Source: Globodera rostochiensis
Lineage: Eukaryota; Nematoda; Chromadorea; Rhabditida; Heteroderidae
Assembly: GCA_018350325.1 (NCBI GenBank)
Contig: JAEVLN010000015.1
Location: forward strand, 888,008-952,007
DNA length: 64,000 nucleotides
Reading direction: 5' to 3'
Shown here: positions 36,901-49,767 of the stretch, in pieces
Numbering within the stretch: the first letter of the stretch is position 1
How the letters are laid out: every line of letters starts with the position of its first letter
Notes under the pieces: model-generated
Databases searched by the model: none
What the model was told of the DNA's origin: nothing
The model's input: only the letters and a program-made list of their open reading frames with translations
Position numbers and translations under genes: made by a program

Positions 36901-37872
36901 GGAGAATTCTTCTTGGCTGGTAACCAAAGGCTGCTGCTGTTCCAGCGACTTCTGCTTCGTGGTCTGCTCCTCCACGATATTACGAGTACGCAGATTGATT
37001 GTTGTCCGATCCGGAAACATCGTCAGAGTTCTTCGCATATCATCCGGACGCTCAGCAAGCACTTTGATCAACGCCATCGTATTGCTCGTTTCTTCAGAAG
37101 GTTCGCCGAAGTATTTGCAAACCAGCGGCCTAAAAGCAACCAATTAGTAGAACCAGTGCAAAAGTTGCGTCAAATGCCCACTTAAACAACTCTTTGCACT
37201 CGAACGGATCGATGCTGCAGTTGTTCTCGCACATTGTCACCGTCCTGTCGAAGTTGCGTCGATTCCCGAGTGAGGCCCAATGCTCAGCCCAAAGCAAGTA
37301 GAAGGCGGGCTGCGTTTTGAAATGGCCAAGCCGATGGACATTTTCCATCACTCCTTCCATTTTCAGCTCATCACTGTACTTTCCCTGCAACAACAAAACA
37401 AACAATCAATCGGTACTTACCCAGAGTTCTGAAAGGAGAAGCCTTTGTTTTGAAGAAATCACACTTAGCAAATGTTTTATCCTCAAGCCAAACAAACAAA
37501 CACACCAAGAATTTCCAAAAATCTAACATCCGCACATCCATTTTGTACCCATCCTTTGCATTGAACTCCTTGAGCGCCCATGATGCCATCGACTTCACAA
37601 CTTTCTTCTTCTGCTCACCCTCTCGCATGCCCTCCTCAACCGCGCAAATGTGCCTGATTGCAATGGTTTATGTCATAGGTTTTCCGATTGCAATTATACC
37701 CATGAACAAAATTAAATCGCTGCTCGTCATCCTTCATCTCGTTGGCCATTCTAAACATTGATGATTAATGCGTTGAGCTGGTGGACAACAACACGAACCT
37801 GAAAAGGTATTTGCACTGCTCGTCGAGGAGCTGCTGCTGTTGCTTGGGATATCGAAAATTGTTTTTAAACAT
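33988..37872 (-). CDS. bub-1: Spindle-checkpoint kinase BUB1
   Basis: BUB1 sits at kinetochores, holds mitosis until chromosomes attach and phosphorylates histone H2A. The start at 37872 (MFKNNFRYPK) leads into the Mad3/BUB1 homology region (RLGHFKTQPAFYLLWAEHWASLG) at about 37400-37190. A disordered, Gln- and acidic-rich middle follows, with REDFSVYREP and EEFSIFQDP. The C-terminal kinase starts near 35286 with LLGQGGFARVYKA, AYAIKV, the catalytic loop IIHADVKPDN, LIDWGRSIDM in place of DFG, then TDFYGFCATMYVMMKGEY and LNIPDCKQLP. The wording of these motifs is that of BUB1 rather than other kinases. The stop is at 33988-33990. Several exons in the middle (35400-36500) were joined by frame only. 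Confidence 0.92.
35945..36085. mobile_element. Possible small MITE-like element in a BUB1 intron
   Basis: About 140 bases rich in AAATATTTGG palindromes have loosely inverted ends: GAGACCGAAACCA on the left and TGGTCCGGTCTC on the right. No clear target duplication was found, so this is tentative. Confidence 0.35.
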
Positions 37873-38407
37873 GATTATCGTTGTTGCTAAACTTCACACA
37901 CACAACTATCATACAGTTAAGAGCCGAAAACGGTACTAATCCAGGGGCCAAGCCGAGCGGGATTTTTTGCGGTAGCAGGAAAAAACGCGGGCACTTTTTG
38001 AAATTCCCGTTCCCGCAATTTTTATTTTTGTTTCACGCAAATAATTCTTTGGCGAAGTGTTTAAATGTAACAATTTTGAACAAGAAAACTAATTTCATTG
38101 CATTTTTCATACAAAATTTTTTGAAAAATGGCGTTTACAATTAAATTTCCAAAGGAAATTGTTGCCCGCCCGAGGAACGAAACTTTTTTCTGACGGTGAA
38201 ATAATGGACAAGTTGGATGTGGCACTGAAAATCCCGAAGAAGTTAATGAGTAACTGAATAAGGCGGCTGGCGAGCTAAGTTCTTTTAAACATGACAATGA
38301 ACGTATATGTTGGCTAAAAGTGTTTATTTAGTTTTGTAAAAGTTTGGACATAAAATTTCATAATCGAATAAGTGAGAGCTAAAGAATCGTAGTTGGTATC
38401 TCTATTC
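37873..38407. other. Short intergenic region
   Basis: It lies between two same-strand genes (mxl-2 stop to bub-1 start). It holds GC-rich patches GCCGAGCGGGAT and CCCGTTCCCGC in AT-rich DNA, and no gene. Confidence 0.5.
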
Positions 38408-39491
38408 TCAATGTTTGTAGAGTTGGTTTAGGAGTGCTTCCGACGTTCCCTGGAGAAAAAATTTATTGAAAAATGAATGGAAAGAAAATTCACAACAAGA
38501 CCTGAAAATCAAGGTGTTCAATCCAAAGGAGCAACGATCGAGTTAGCGCCTGGTAGTTTGAAGGATCGACACTGGAGGTGAATGAGTCGAAACATGTGTC
38601 AAGGAAAAGTTGAAGCTGAAAATGTTATGAATCTAATCATTTATTTATTCGAATTTTCCTAATAAAATTTGAAATGAAAGCATTCAAATAATACGAGGAG
38701 TTGGTAAAATTTTAAATATTCAAAAATTGTATTTTAATACAATTCAGCAAAACTAAAATGCTTTTTATCAAGAAATAGAAACAATAAAGCAAGCAGAAGT
38801 TCTTATTGAGTTTAAAACAAATTTTTTAAATTTTGAATAATTTTAAAATTCAAATAAACGCCAACATATCCCAAAAACAAAAAATCATGAACCAACCACT
38901 TGCAGTTGCAAGGCCGAGCAGGGCTGTGAATTTTGCGAGAAATTTTCATACTGCTGCAAAATCATTTCTAACGCAGAATGTTGCGTTTGCAACTTTGCCA
39001 ATTCATCGCCATTTTGTTCCATCGATCCTTCAAGCGCTTTCACATAATCCGCCGCTCTGTAAAACATTGAACTTCTTCAACGGCCTTTCATTACGTGAAT
39101 TGTTTGAATTGTACCTGAAGAGGATAGCGGCATTCGTTGTTTTGCCTTAAAATAAATTTTTTACAATAAATTAATTTGCAAAAATGGGCACTCTTCTCTT
39201 TCATCGAAACGGTTGACTGTCCCCGCCCCATTCCGGTTTAAAGTCCAAAAGTTTAATGCCATGCCATTAAAAACTTACATCCAATGAAAGAAGCCGAAGG
39301 CGGCAAAAGATCTTTTAATTCGGTGTACCCGCTCTGAAATATGATTTGTTTAATAATAAACGGTCTGCCAACAGACATTTATTGCTTCCCGTCGTTGCCT
39401 TAAAGAAAATGGCTTTTAAAATATAAAAACAATAAATTCATTACCTTTCACAGCGTAAGTGCGTTTGTTTCTTCCGATCATTTTGATTCAT
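38408..39491 (-). CDS. mxl-2: bHLH-leucine-zipper transcription factor Mlx (MXL-2)
   Basis: Mlx pairs with Mondo/ChREBP-type partners (MML-1 in worms) on E-box DNA and links nutrient state to transcription. The basic region and helix 1 read QTHLRCERQRREAINSGY across three short exons (39445-39491, one ending near 39409, and one near 39340), then ELKDLLPP. The loop and helix 2 read TTNAAILFRAADYVKALEG. A zipper follows (LAKLQTQHSALEMILQQYENF). The tail LQLFLDTCFDSFTSS and LLLWIEHLDFQ, ending NQLYKH, matches the Mlx C-terminal DCD region that serves cytoplasmic localisation and dimerisation. The protein is small (about 165 residues) with almost no N-terminal extension. The His/Glu/Arg E-box contact residues are present. 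Confidence 0.9.
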
Positions 39492-40054
39492 TTTTAAATT
39501 TGCGATTTAATAATGAGCTGAAATTTTTTATTTTATTATTTCCTTATCCGAGATCGGAGAGAATAAATCGGCATTTTGTCCCAGAATTGCTGGTCCAATT
39601 TCAAATGTTGGGCTCGAGACATGAAGCACTAACTATCAGTCAGTGAGAACGAATTACCAACCCATGCCATGGGGTCGGTCACGTTTCACGTCGTGGTGGA
39701 CTGGACTTCCGTTTCCTTCCCCTGCTGATGAAATGAATGAAATCGATTTTTACCAAAAATTTAAAATTTGGCGTTTTGTTTTTGGCATAATTTTGAACAC
39801 GGACACTGCACAATAAGACAATAAATCCCGGTTTTTGAAGTAAGTTTTTTTGATGAACCCCCCTAGCGCCGAGCCCGTATTCGGGTTTTTACGGGACCTT
39901 AATCCGTACTTTTACGGGTTTTTAGCCGGTATTGCCCTTGTAAGTCGGTAGCTCTTGCCTGTGTTTTTTGGAAATTTAATCTTGAGTATTTAAGAACAAA
40001 AATTTTAAAAATTTACTTTCCTAATTAAAACTTCAATTGCACTGCACAAAAAGA
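39492..40054. other. Divergent promoter region of mxl-2 and the NCoR-like gene
   Basis: This 563-bp interval lies between two divergent starts. It contains a short run of CGGGTTTTTACGGG-type repeats (39878-39945). Bidirectional promoter use is inferred from arrangement. Confidence 0.45.
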
Positions 40055-43000
40055 ATGCAGCAGACTCCAAACAACAACGCCAACAGACAAACGGCGGGCT
40101 TCCCATCGCCCCGTTTGGACGAACAAACATTGATGGCATTACAGCAAATGGGACTTTTTCCTCAACTTTTTCAAAATACTCCTAGCACAAGCGGTCTTGG
40201 TCTTGATATGACCGCCCAAAACAACGATTTTCTGCGGGAACTTCTCAAGGCCCAAATGCAAATGGCGTCTTTTGAGGGCGGCCTTCACAATCAGCAGGTA
40301 AAAAAAACATTTGTTTTTTTAATTTTTTTTATTTTTTCATCAGACCAAAACGCCCAAGGAACTTTCGCGCAGACGACCGTCGCTTATGCACGATTCGGGC
40401 ACTTCGGTTATTGGCCACAACGGTAATATTGGGGCTGACTGAACGTCTGAATGTTGATGAACATTTTGATGTGTGCACATTGTTTAAGACGTTCTTCGAC
40501 CCTCTCAACTTCTTCCAGCATCTGACAACAAAAAAATGCTTCATCATCAACTAAGTCTTTCGACTGACACCAATTTCATTGGGCAAACATCGCTTCCGGA
40601 TTCCCAAGAAGAAGAGGACGAGAAGCAAAAGCGAATGCTAAGCGAACGTTTGGACAAAATTGAACGGGAACGAATTCAGGCGACAAATGCGCAGAAAAAC
40701 GCGCAAAAAAAGATGCGCGCGTGCGACGCGGTGTTGCGTCAGGAGCCGCTAATGCTGGCGGAGGAAGGCAAAGGGTCGGTGGCGGACAGCGACGAGGAGG
40801 AGGCGGACGAATTGTCGCCGGCCGATGCGCTTGTCGAGCGAATATATGCGGAAAATCGTCGCAAGACGAGCGACATGCCCACAAATATGAGCAGCACCGG
40901 TGCATTGGGCGTGCCTATGGTGAGCTTTTTATTATTGAAGAGTATGGGGGGGGGGAGACGCACAAGAACCAAACTCAAAAAGTAAAGGCCCAGTGATTCT
41001 GCTATTTTGTGTTCTTTTTTTTAATGTTTTTTTTGGTATACCTTTTATGCCACCATCACCGACTCAACGACCATCTATCGAAGGGTTCTTTGGCTATTTT
41101 CAATATAGAAATCAGATCAAGCAAGTTTACAATACCAAAAAACAAAAACTATGAAAATCTCAGATTGTGAGAGCATTTTTGAATTTTTCCAACATTTCTT
41201 ATTGAAAATGATTTTTAGGCTAATTCAAACAATGCTCGTCTAATGGCGGAGGACGCCGCTCGGCTGGAGGAAGAATTTGAGCGCGGTGTCCTCCTTTTGC
41301 CCACGCTTGTGCAGGCGATGAGAATTCAGCGTGAACGTCGCCAAGACGCGCTTGAAAATCGTCGAATTATTTATGAAGAGCAGCTGACGTTGTGGGAACG
41401 GAAAGTGGCGGTTTATGAACGGAGTCCGAAGAAAATGGCAAAAGATTTGAGGCACAGAGAGGTGAGACGGGGGGGGGGACCTTTTGCCGTCGGGAAATTT
41501 GGCAATTTTTTTTAGCTTTTTGAAAAAACTTTTGTCGAGCTGCGCAAGCTGCGCGAGGAAAAGGAGCGGAACACGCGCGTGGAGCGGTCGCGCTTCTCCC
41601 TGGCCCAGGGCGGCAATGGCATTCCAATTGCGCCTTCCGAAACGCTGCTTCACTTTGTGAGCAACAACAACAACAGCAGAAGTGAACTGCCCGCAAGTGA
41701 ACAGGGCGACAATGATGGCGAGGTATCAAAAAACGGACAAAAAAAAATTGGTCATCACCAATCGAACTTTTTGTTTGCGTTCAGAGTGTCCATGAGAAGG
41801 CCTTCGCAGCAGCAATTGTACCCCCAACTTATGTGACCAAGCCGAGACGGTTCTTCGACAACCGGTCTCCTGAAGCATCGGGGGGGGGGAGAGTAAATTG
41901 TACGGGCAAAGTTTTCTCCAAATTTTCAGCAATTCAATTGTCGACAATCCGTTGGCCGACGCATGCGCACAATTCGAGACTTTACAAAACCAATGGACGG
42001 ACTTGGAGAAGGAAGTGTTCATGGAGAAGATTGCCATTTACGGGGTAATCCATTCAATTTGATGATGTTTTTGTGCATCTCTGACTGATTCCACACAAAT
42101 TACAGAAGAATTTTGCTGCCATTGCCGCATTTTTGCCGTCAAAAAATGTGAAGGAATGTGTTCAGTTTTATTACATGACGAAAAAGCGGAACAATTACAA
42201 ACAAAAAATTGGACGGAGACGGAAAAAGATCGGCAGACAGGGGTTTTGTTTTACTCATTAATGACGCTTTTTTTTGTGAAGAATAATGTCTTTTTGAATA
42301 GTTATCAGCCTCCGGTGATGCCACGGTTCGGGGACAGTGATGAGAATGTGCAGCTTCGAAACTGTAAGGCTTTTTTGGTTGCGCGAGGGAGGGGGGTCAA
42401 TTTGGACAAAAAAATATAATGTCCAAAATTTGTTCCTCATTCACATCCGTCCGTCCGTCCAACAGATGGCCGAGAGGGCACTTACGTCGAGTGTCTCCTC
42501 TGCAGTGCGCGCATTCTCGTGCTCGAGTCGCTCAGTCAGCAGTCTCCACATGAGCAACCGTTTGACCACCATTTTGGCCTCGCCCTCGTCTCTTCCCCGT
42601 CCCAACAGCAGCTACAACAACAGATTCCCATTTGCTCAAATTGCCAAAAGCAGGAGCTGCGCAATCGGCAGCTGAACCGGTGTCCGTTGGGCAGTTGCGC
42701 ATGCGTTGGTGGCAAGCGCAAGATGCGTCCTGTGCGCAATGTGCCCGAGAAGTTCGCCTCTCTCGGCATTGAGCGCAAACGATTCCTAATTAGTCGGTAT
42801 GCGTTGAGTCCTTAATGTTGTTGTTACTGAACTGCTACAACTGCTGTAGGTTGAAAATTCCGCCCTCCACGAACAAATGTTGTACCAATTGCTTCAAGCG
42901 GATAACCAAGGACATTGACGGAGTTTGTTTGTTGTTTAATGCGCGCTATCTTCTCAAAAAGGACGGACCCTTTCCACTTAGTTGCTGGTCGGTGAACTTG

Positions 43001-44893
43001 AAACGGAGTTGGAGGAGTTCAACAACAGGGCGATGGTGCATACGGGTAATGCCAAAGTGGAGCCGTGCTTAATTTCTGGAAAAATCGACGAGGAGACTGA
43101 GAATATTGTGGAAACAAAGTCCGAGTTGGGCGAGGAGATGTGTACGACGGGCATGGAGGGACCTCCAGTGAAGGAGATGAAGTTGGAGATGAAGCAGGAG
43201 GAGGACGAGTTCGAAGAAGGGCTTCTGTATGTTTTTTTTGCCCATGCTCTTCAAGGCTGCAAGTGATTGGCCATAATAAATTCCGTGTCTTTTAGGGACG
43301 AAGTTGTCGTCAAAACTGTTCCAATGGAGACAGAAGCAAATGTTGTGACGGAAGATCCGCTCCGACCGCGGTTCGGATCGTTGACCAAAGGCAAAGACCA
43401 CTTTTTTTCGTCATTATTATAATTTTGTCCATTTAGGCACTCCAAACCGACGGCATCGCTCCACGCTTCTCGGCACATGGGGCGGCCCGTCGTTCAGGAC
43501 GGCGGAGAATCGGCAAATGACTGAAGAATTTCCCCTCGTGCCCAACTTTGCGAAGGCTTTTAGTGAGCAACAAAATGCGATGATCGGTCCGCAGGCCACA
43601 GTTGAGGGTACGTGTTTGTGTTAGGACTGTTCGAGGAGTGTCGAGAAATTTCTCGGTTTTTTTTTTGTTGGGTCTCGGGGTCATTTCTCGGTCTCGATTA
43701 TCGGGGTAAATTTCAAGTCTCGAACATGTGCTGTTAACCAATCCAATGTAAAATTATTTTATTTCATTAAATTGCACAGAAGCCGCTTCCAATGTGCTTT
43801 CCCAATTCAACATAATGTTAGCGACTGGGACGTCTTCAAGCCACGAGAAACTGCATGACCAAACAGTCGGCGGCATGTTGTCGTCCCAAACTGCAGAAAT
43901 TGTACGGGCCAAATTGGCCCAACGGGAGCGGGAAAAGGTTCGGCCCACGACGCTGGCAAAGGCGGACAAAGACAACAACGTCGCTGCTGCTGCTGAATTT
44001 GTGCGCAAGAGTGGCGAACACCAACGACACGACGGCATGCGGCGAAAGTCCGGTTGGTTTCTGAGACGGATGAATTTGGGCGTGAACTTCAGCTTGGTTG
44101 AACGAGACAATTGGCCACGTAATTTTGTTCAGGCTTGGCCAACGCGCTTCTCCCATCGCCGTTGCCGGACGCGTTGGCTGTGTCATCCAGCCGATTGACG
44201 GCGTCCCATCGAACTGTTTCACCCGCTTGCGCGCCAACTCCCAAACTGGCCGAGCCGCTACCGCCGCCGTTTGACGATGATGCAACAAAGAACATCAACG
44301 ACTTGTTCGTGGGGCGGCCGATGCTGTCGACAATGACACAGTCCCCGTCCTGTTACGAGTCGCTGTCGGAAGAAAGTGACACGGAAAAGGGAGGCGAAGG
44401 TCAGTCAACGAGCGTACCGGTGTGGAGGAGACTTAATTAATATTTTGTCCTTTAAAATCCGTTTTTGGGTGACGAATGGACACCAATTTTTTTTGTTTGT
44501 TCATTACCCACAGAAACGACAATGGCGGCGACTAAGAAGAATTCCGCTGGGCTGATGTGCTCCACTTCAGCAGCTGTTGCTGCTCCGCTGAATTTTTTCT
44601 CGTTGCTGGATTTGATGGACGAAACGGACAATGATCAGCCCCAACAACAACAACAGCAGCAGCAGCGACGGACGACGACGGGCGAGCCGTGTGCAGCAAC
44701 GGGCGACGACGCTTCTCCCGCCTCGGCATTTGCAGCGGTTGCAGCCCTTCGAAACCAACAGCAGCTTTCGATTTTGGCAACAGCAGCGGCGGCACAATGG
44801 GGGGACGTCGGCGCCCGCAAGACGGACAAATTCGGTGCAGAAAGGGGGGAGGAAGAGTGCGTGTACGAGCCGCTGTCAGAGGACGAAACATGA
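40055..44893 (+). CDS. gei-8: NCoR/SMRT-family nuclear corepressor (GEI-8-like)
   Basis: NCoR proteins bridge DNA-bound receptors to histone deacetylases. The start at 40055 opens a Gln/Asn-rich N-terminus. A coiled-coil region follows (LSERLDKIERERIQATNAQ, near 40640) and VERIYAENRRKTSDM, then the deacetylase-interacting block (AMRIQRERRQDALENRRIIYEEQL; LRKLREEKERN). The SANT domain is WTDLEKEVFMEKIAIYGKNF, then FLPSKNVKECVQFYYMTKK (42000-42200). After it comes a Cys-rich part (ECLLC, PICSNC, CPLGSCAC, CCTNCF; 42470-42900), an acidic region, and a Gln/Ala-rich C-terminus ending EPLSEDET. The order matches NCoR. Only one SANT domain was found. The Cys-rich block is not part of vertebrate NCoR as far as I can recall. 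Roughly 14 exons; borders near 42900-43450 are approximate. Confidence 0.87.
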
Positions 44894-45660
44894 CCAGCTC
44901 CCGGATGTCCTGTCCTGTCCGTCCAGTTTGCGCAGAAACAAAACCCACAAAAAAAAAAATCGTACAATTTGAAAATAGTCATTTTTATGCCAATAAATTT
45001 TTTTTTTAATATAGCGAGAAAGGCCGTGCTAATTTTGGAGTCCGTCCGTCTGTTACGTTCATTCGGAAGCCTTTCTTTTTTGTGCCGCCTCAGCAGCCCT
45101 GGGGAATACGGAAAAGGGAAGGAGAAGGGCGGCGAATAAAATTGTTGGCATTTTCTTTGTCGAAATTGATTCTGACGTCTAAATAATGTCTGCTTAAAAT
45201 ATATCATCTGCCCACTTTTTAATCATATTCCATTCATTCGGCCAGAATAAGGCAGAAATTTAATTTGCGCGCGCGTTTTTTTTTGTGCCGTAAATGTTGT
45301 TTGGCCGAATCGCATCAAAACGCAATTAAATTATTCCGCCTCTGTCGTCTCTGTCCGTCCGTCCGTTTGTTCGCTCACTTACTTTTGTTTGGCCTTTTCC
45401 CCTCTGGCGCTGCCAACATTTTAAAAATGGGGGAAAAGTGGTGGAAGGAATTTGGCCCGCCGGAATGCGCGGCGTATCACTTCCGTTCGTAGTTTTATGG
45501 TTGGGTTTTATGACTCTCATTAATCTGTGCCGGCTATAATAAGCCTAAGCATGTAGAAAACAAAATAATAGCCAAACCAAAAAGGCTTTGTCTGCCCCGT
45601 TGTGAGCATTCACACGAATTGGGCGTCTTCGGCCAATCCCTCCCAAGCAAAAGAAGCAAA
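44894..45660. other. 3' UTR and intergenic stretch
   Basis: An AATAAA at 44991-44996 probably ends the corepressor transcript. The rest is AT-rich and shows no gene. Confidence 0.5.
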
Positions 45661-46917
45661 ATGCTTCTGGCCCCCCGTGTCCGCCCCTCTGCCTTTGTCG
45701 TGCTTCTCCTCTCTGCCCTCACGTCGTTGGCCTCCGCCTCCAACAATTGTCCCAAACTGATCGACGGACAGATGCTCGACTTTGTCAACCCCGGAGGCGT
45801 TCGATTGGCAAAGAGTGAAGGCGGCAGGGCAAACTGCGCTCACCTGCTCAGCTGCGATGTGATCGGTGCACCAGCAGAAGTTGGCAAAATCCTCCCGTCC
45901 CCCCCCCCTTCAATCTGGGGCCTATTTAGCGAACAAATGTGCGGTGGTATGTTAACGGCAGAAACGTCCATTCGTCTGTCGGTTCAATTCCGACAGAAAC
46001 GGCGGCAATGGACGACGACGTTGAGACGGAAAGTTGGACGGGTCGAAGAGCACTCGGAGTGGGCGAGGCCAGTACAAAGAAAAAGCCTCCCCATTAATTT
46101 CATTGGCATTCAGGTAAGCCATCGTCTGTGTGCCGACCGTTGGATGGTCGCCGAGGGCGGAACACTGCTGAATTTAGCGGGCTCGGAGCTGGAATTTCGA
46201 TGTGCAGCATCGTTGGACTGTGGCGGGCAGCACATTGAAAGCGATGTCCTGTTGATGCGCACGACGCCGGGAAGACGAAGACGTACAGCAAGTGCGCGCG
46301 CCCCCTCCCCCTTTTTTTTGTTGTTGCTTTAAGTAAATGCCCCGCTTCAGATGGTGAGAAAAGACTGCTTGGCCTGCTGCTCGAACCCGTCACCGGCCCT
46401 CGACATTCCCATCAGCCGCCGCTGATTTCGATGGTCACTTCCTCACGCATGGAACTCACCGGACTTCCGGTGCGCGTCGCGTGCGCCGCCGATGGCATGC
46501 CACGACCGGAGATCAGCTGGGACGTGGTGGGCGTCGACGGCACCGAGTTGGACAGGCCAACGCCCGCCGCACAGTTTCCCTTCATTACGGTGAGGTTAAA
46601 GACGGACAGGGAAGGGAAGGGGGAAAGGGGCGCCTCTCCTCCAAACTGCCGGCGGCATTTTCATTGCGTGCGCAAATTGTTTTTGAGGAACGGGCGGACG
46701 GCCAACTTCTGATCAACTCGAGCAGCTCGGCACTGCGCGACGTGGCCTCCCTTTCATTGCGTTGCGTTGCAACCAACGGGTGAGCATCCCACACAAGGGG
46801 AATGAATTTTTATCGATCAATCGATCATCTACGGCATCCCGCCCCTTGCACCACCACAGGGACGGCATGGACTCGGCCAAATCGTTGGTTATTTTGTTGA
46901 AGGACGAGCGGAAATGA
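45661..46917 (+). CDS. Secreted immunoglobulin-domain protein (ZIG-like)
   Basis: The ATG at 45661 opens a classical signal peptide (FVVLLLSALTSLASAS). A first Ig-like region has paired cysteines (LEFRCAASLDCGG near 46190). A clearer second domain follows, with GLPVRVACAADGMPRPEISW (46462-46524) and SLSLRCVATNGDGMDSA, ending LKDERK and a stop at 46915-46917. The final coding exon is only about 60 bases (from 46860). There is no membrane segment. Small secreted two-Ig proteins of nematodes (the zig genes) maintain axon position; membership is inference from architecture. Exons between 45890 and 46110 are uncertain. Confidence 0.75.
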
Positions 46918-47271
46918 GAGCGAATGGGCGGTCGGAAAGCAGCTGAAAACGGACAACGACGAGTTTACGCAAAAGTTTATCATCATTAAATTGGACAAAC
47001 GCCGGCTGAACATGACTTTAAATGTGAAAACCTTGCTCTGGCATAAAACAGTGCCAATAAATACGATCTCGATACCATTTATATACAGCATAATTAAACA
47101 AACATCCCGCATGAAAACAAAAGCAGCATCAAAAGAACGGTTTCGCTAGCGACAGATGATCGGTCAATGCCTTTCCATGGCAAATGCTCGGACCCGTACA
47201 GAACAACGACTTGTCATACTTCCGAAGCAGTTCACTGGCAGTTGGGCTTAAAATTTGCCGTTTCATACGTT

Positions 47272-48841
47272 TTAAAAGTGTCCAGCTTCTGGCGCCATCC
47301 CCAAAAGACCCGAACCCGTCCGTCTGCAATCCCCCCAGCCCCTCTCGCGCCAACTCACCGACTCTGTTCCAACACCTCGCCCACAAAATCGTGCAGTTCA
47401 GTCGAAAATGTACGCGACTCGCCGAAAGAGTCCGGCCCGCAATGCGTGGTGGAGTCGAGCAGCACCGGCGCCGAACCGCTAAGTTTTTCGTACAAAATTC
47501 GAAGCGGCTCCATCTCTTGGAAAGGCACGACGCCGTTGCCCAATTCTCAAATTTGTAAAACGACCAAAAGTATGAATGAACATTCTTAAAAACCGTACCG
47601 CAAAGGCATATGCCAACACTGTACAGGTCGGAGACCGCACCGTATCCGTTCAGATCCTAAAAATGGGCAAGGCGTCAAGGAATGAATGTAAACAGCAAAT
47701 TTCAGAAAATGTGTTAAGTCATTTTTCCATCGTTTTCCCAATTTTCAATAAATTGTTGGGTTCATCTCCAACCTGCATTAACACTTCCGGAGCCAACCAG
47801 GCGACCATCTCCCACAAGCCCGACGTGAATTCCTGCACTCGGTCCTCAACTCCAATCCTTTCAGTTTTCGGCATTATGGAGGGAGTGTCGAATAAATGCC
47901 TTTTACGTACAAACTGACCATTTCGGACAGTCGGCTATTCTGATGGCGTGCCGAGTGAGTGCCCTGAAATTGAAAAGCGTAAATTTGGGGAGGGGGGGGG
48001 CTATTTTCAACACAACAACAACAACTCACAGGCGTATTTGACCGTCCGAGTCGAGCCAAATGTTCTCGGCACAAACGCTCCTTTCACAAAAGGAATTGAA
48101 TTGAAGCTCTCACAGTTCAAAACGTACTTTCTGTTATTATGCGTCCACCCAACCCAAAAATGCAAATTTTTAATGGCCTAATCCGACGCCTTTTTACTCG
48201 CAATTTTGGTCAATCTGTAGTCCTCAAATGCATCAATCGTTGCGCCGTTTCCTGTTCTATCGCCAAAAAAATTCGCATAAATACGAATCGGGCTTTTGCC
48301 GATGGCGTATTGCGTTTATTCACTGACTCGCTTATAATTTATGAAATGGGAAAAATTGACAGATTATTCGTCTTAGCGGGTAAAGAAGCGCCAGATTGAA
48401 CCATCAAGGGATGGGGAGGCCATAATCGTCATCCCAATGAACAGCCCAGCCACCTGTGGATGATCCCAACGGCGTGGAGATGTTCAAGCGCTTTCAGTGT
48501 GGCTTTGACAATGAAGCAAAGTGCCGGCTCGGGCAGTCCGTCGGGGTAGCACGAACTGAGCATGTTGGCACAGTGGCCGAGATTGGCACGGAAGGGGCAG
48601 CGAAGGAAAGTGCGACCGCCATGAATGAACGGCTCGGAGAAAATGAGCAGGGATTCGTTGGGTTTCAAACCGTCGCACATTTTGGTACGCTGCTTAAATT
48701 TTTAGAGCTTTCTTTTCCAATGCGAACCATTTGAGGAAATTACCTTTGCCTCAATGACGGATAGACTGGACTTGGACCCAAGGTCCGCGAGAAGTACATG
48801 CCCTCCGGAAGCGGTGCAAACGCCCCAAGTGAAGGTGCCGA
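47272..48841 (-). CDS. strd-1: STRAD-type pseudokinase, partner of LKB1/PAR-4
   Basis: STRAD has a kinase fold without activity and, with MO25, activates LKB1. The C-lobe is diagnostic: ALCFIVKATLKALEHLHAVG followed by IIHR (48510), then SARHQNSRLSEMVSLYVK (47930), LAPEVLMQDLNGYGA and SDLYSVGICLCEMGNGVVPF (47620-47530), and ILYEKLSGSAPVLLDSTT. The catalytic HRD is incomplete and no DFG was found where expected, as in STRAD. By frame and splice phase the protein ends at 47272-47274 (SRRTGSGLLGM, then EAGHF), soon after the last helices, so the WEF tail that docks LKB1 in vertebrates appears absent. The N-lobe (48655-48841) is very diverged and the start codon was not found; an exon further left near 49060 is possible. 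Confidence 0.75.
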
Positions 48842-49767
48842 GGCGGACTAAAAGTATGTGCCGTACACTTGTCATTAATTATTCTATTATTTTTTGGAAA
48901 TGAATCCGATTCATGAAACTTCCGCTCGTTCGTTGACACCACCCCACCCCCCCCCCCCACACAACTTGAGGCGCTTTACCCACTTCCGGATTCTCTGATC
49001 CACGAAAGTTTCCCAAATGTTAATTAAACAAACGAAAATGCTTTTAACTGGAGAGGGTATCCGTTTGCCGACACGAAACATCCGGAACCACAGCTGTGTC
49101 GTCCATCGACGGTTTTCCAATCAGCCAGCAACGCAAGTAAATTAAGTGAATAAATTTGCTTGGGCTAAATCACTGCTTAAAAAATAATTAAAGTAACAAT
49201 AACAACAACAACAACAACAATTATTTGAACAAAAAAAATTGCCAATCGCTTAAATATATCAATGTTTTCTTTTCCAAGTGCCGCGCAATATGAAAAAATA
49301 TAAAAGCAATAAAAATACTAAGGAACAACGGAATAATTCCGTCTGCATTTTGTCGTGTTTAACAAATATGAAAATCGGTTCGCCAAATCTGGACATAAAA
49401 TACTCATGGATTGGAGGGGCATGGCGTAAACCGGTTGAGAGAGAGAGAAACCGACGGATTTGGCCGGAACCGGACAGGGAGAGAGTTGTAAACGCCAATT
49501 AGCGAATCTAAGATCCATAAACTACAAATATGATAACATAATAATAGTAATAATGTGCTGTTTTGGATGATGAACTGGTTGATGATGATGGTTGTCGTTC
49601 GGGTTGGGGAAGACAACAAATAATAAAATATAATATAAATTAGAGGAGAAAAGCAGCTAACATAGCCGACTCTGACTCTCAATTTTGAAATATGTGTGTA
49701 AGGAGAGAATATATCCATCGCCTCGTTTTGTTCCGCAATTTGTGATGCCGGCTGCTTTTGTTGCTTG
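48842..49767. other. Unresolved 5' part of the STRAD gene and intergenic DNA
   Basis: The stretch may hold the missing first STRAD exon (a possible frame lies near 49050-49130). Otherwise it is AT-rich with a CAA run at 49200-49218 and a run of ten C near 48950. No other gene was seen. Confidence 0.4.
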
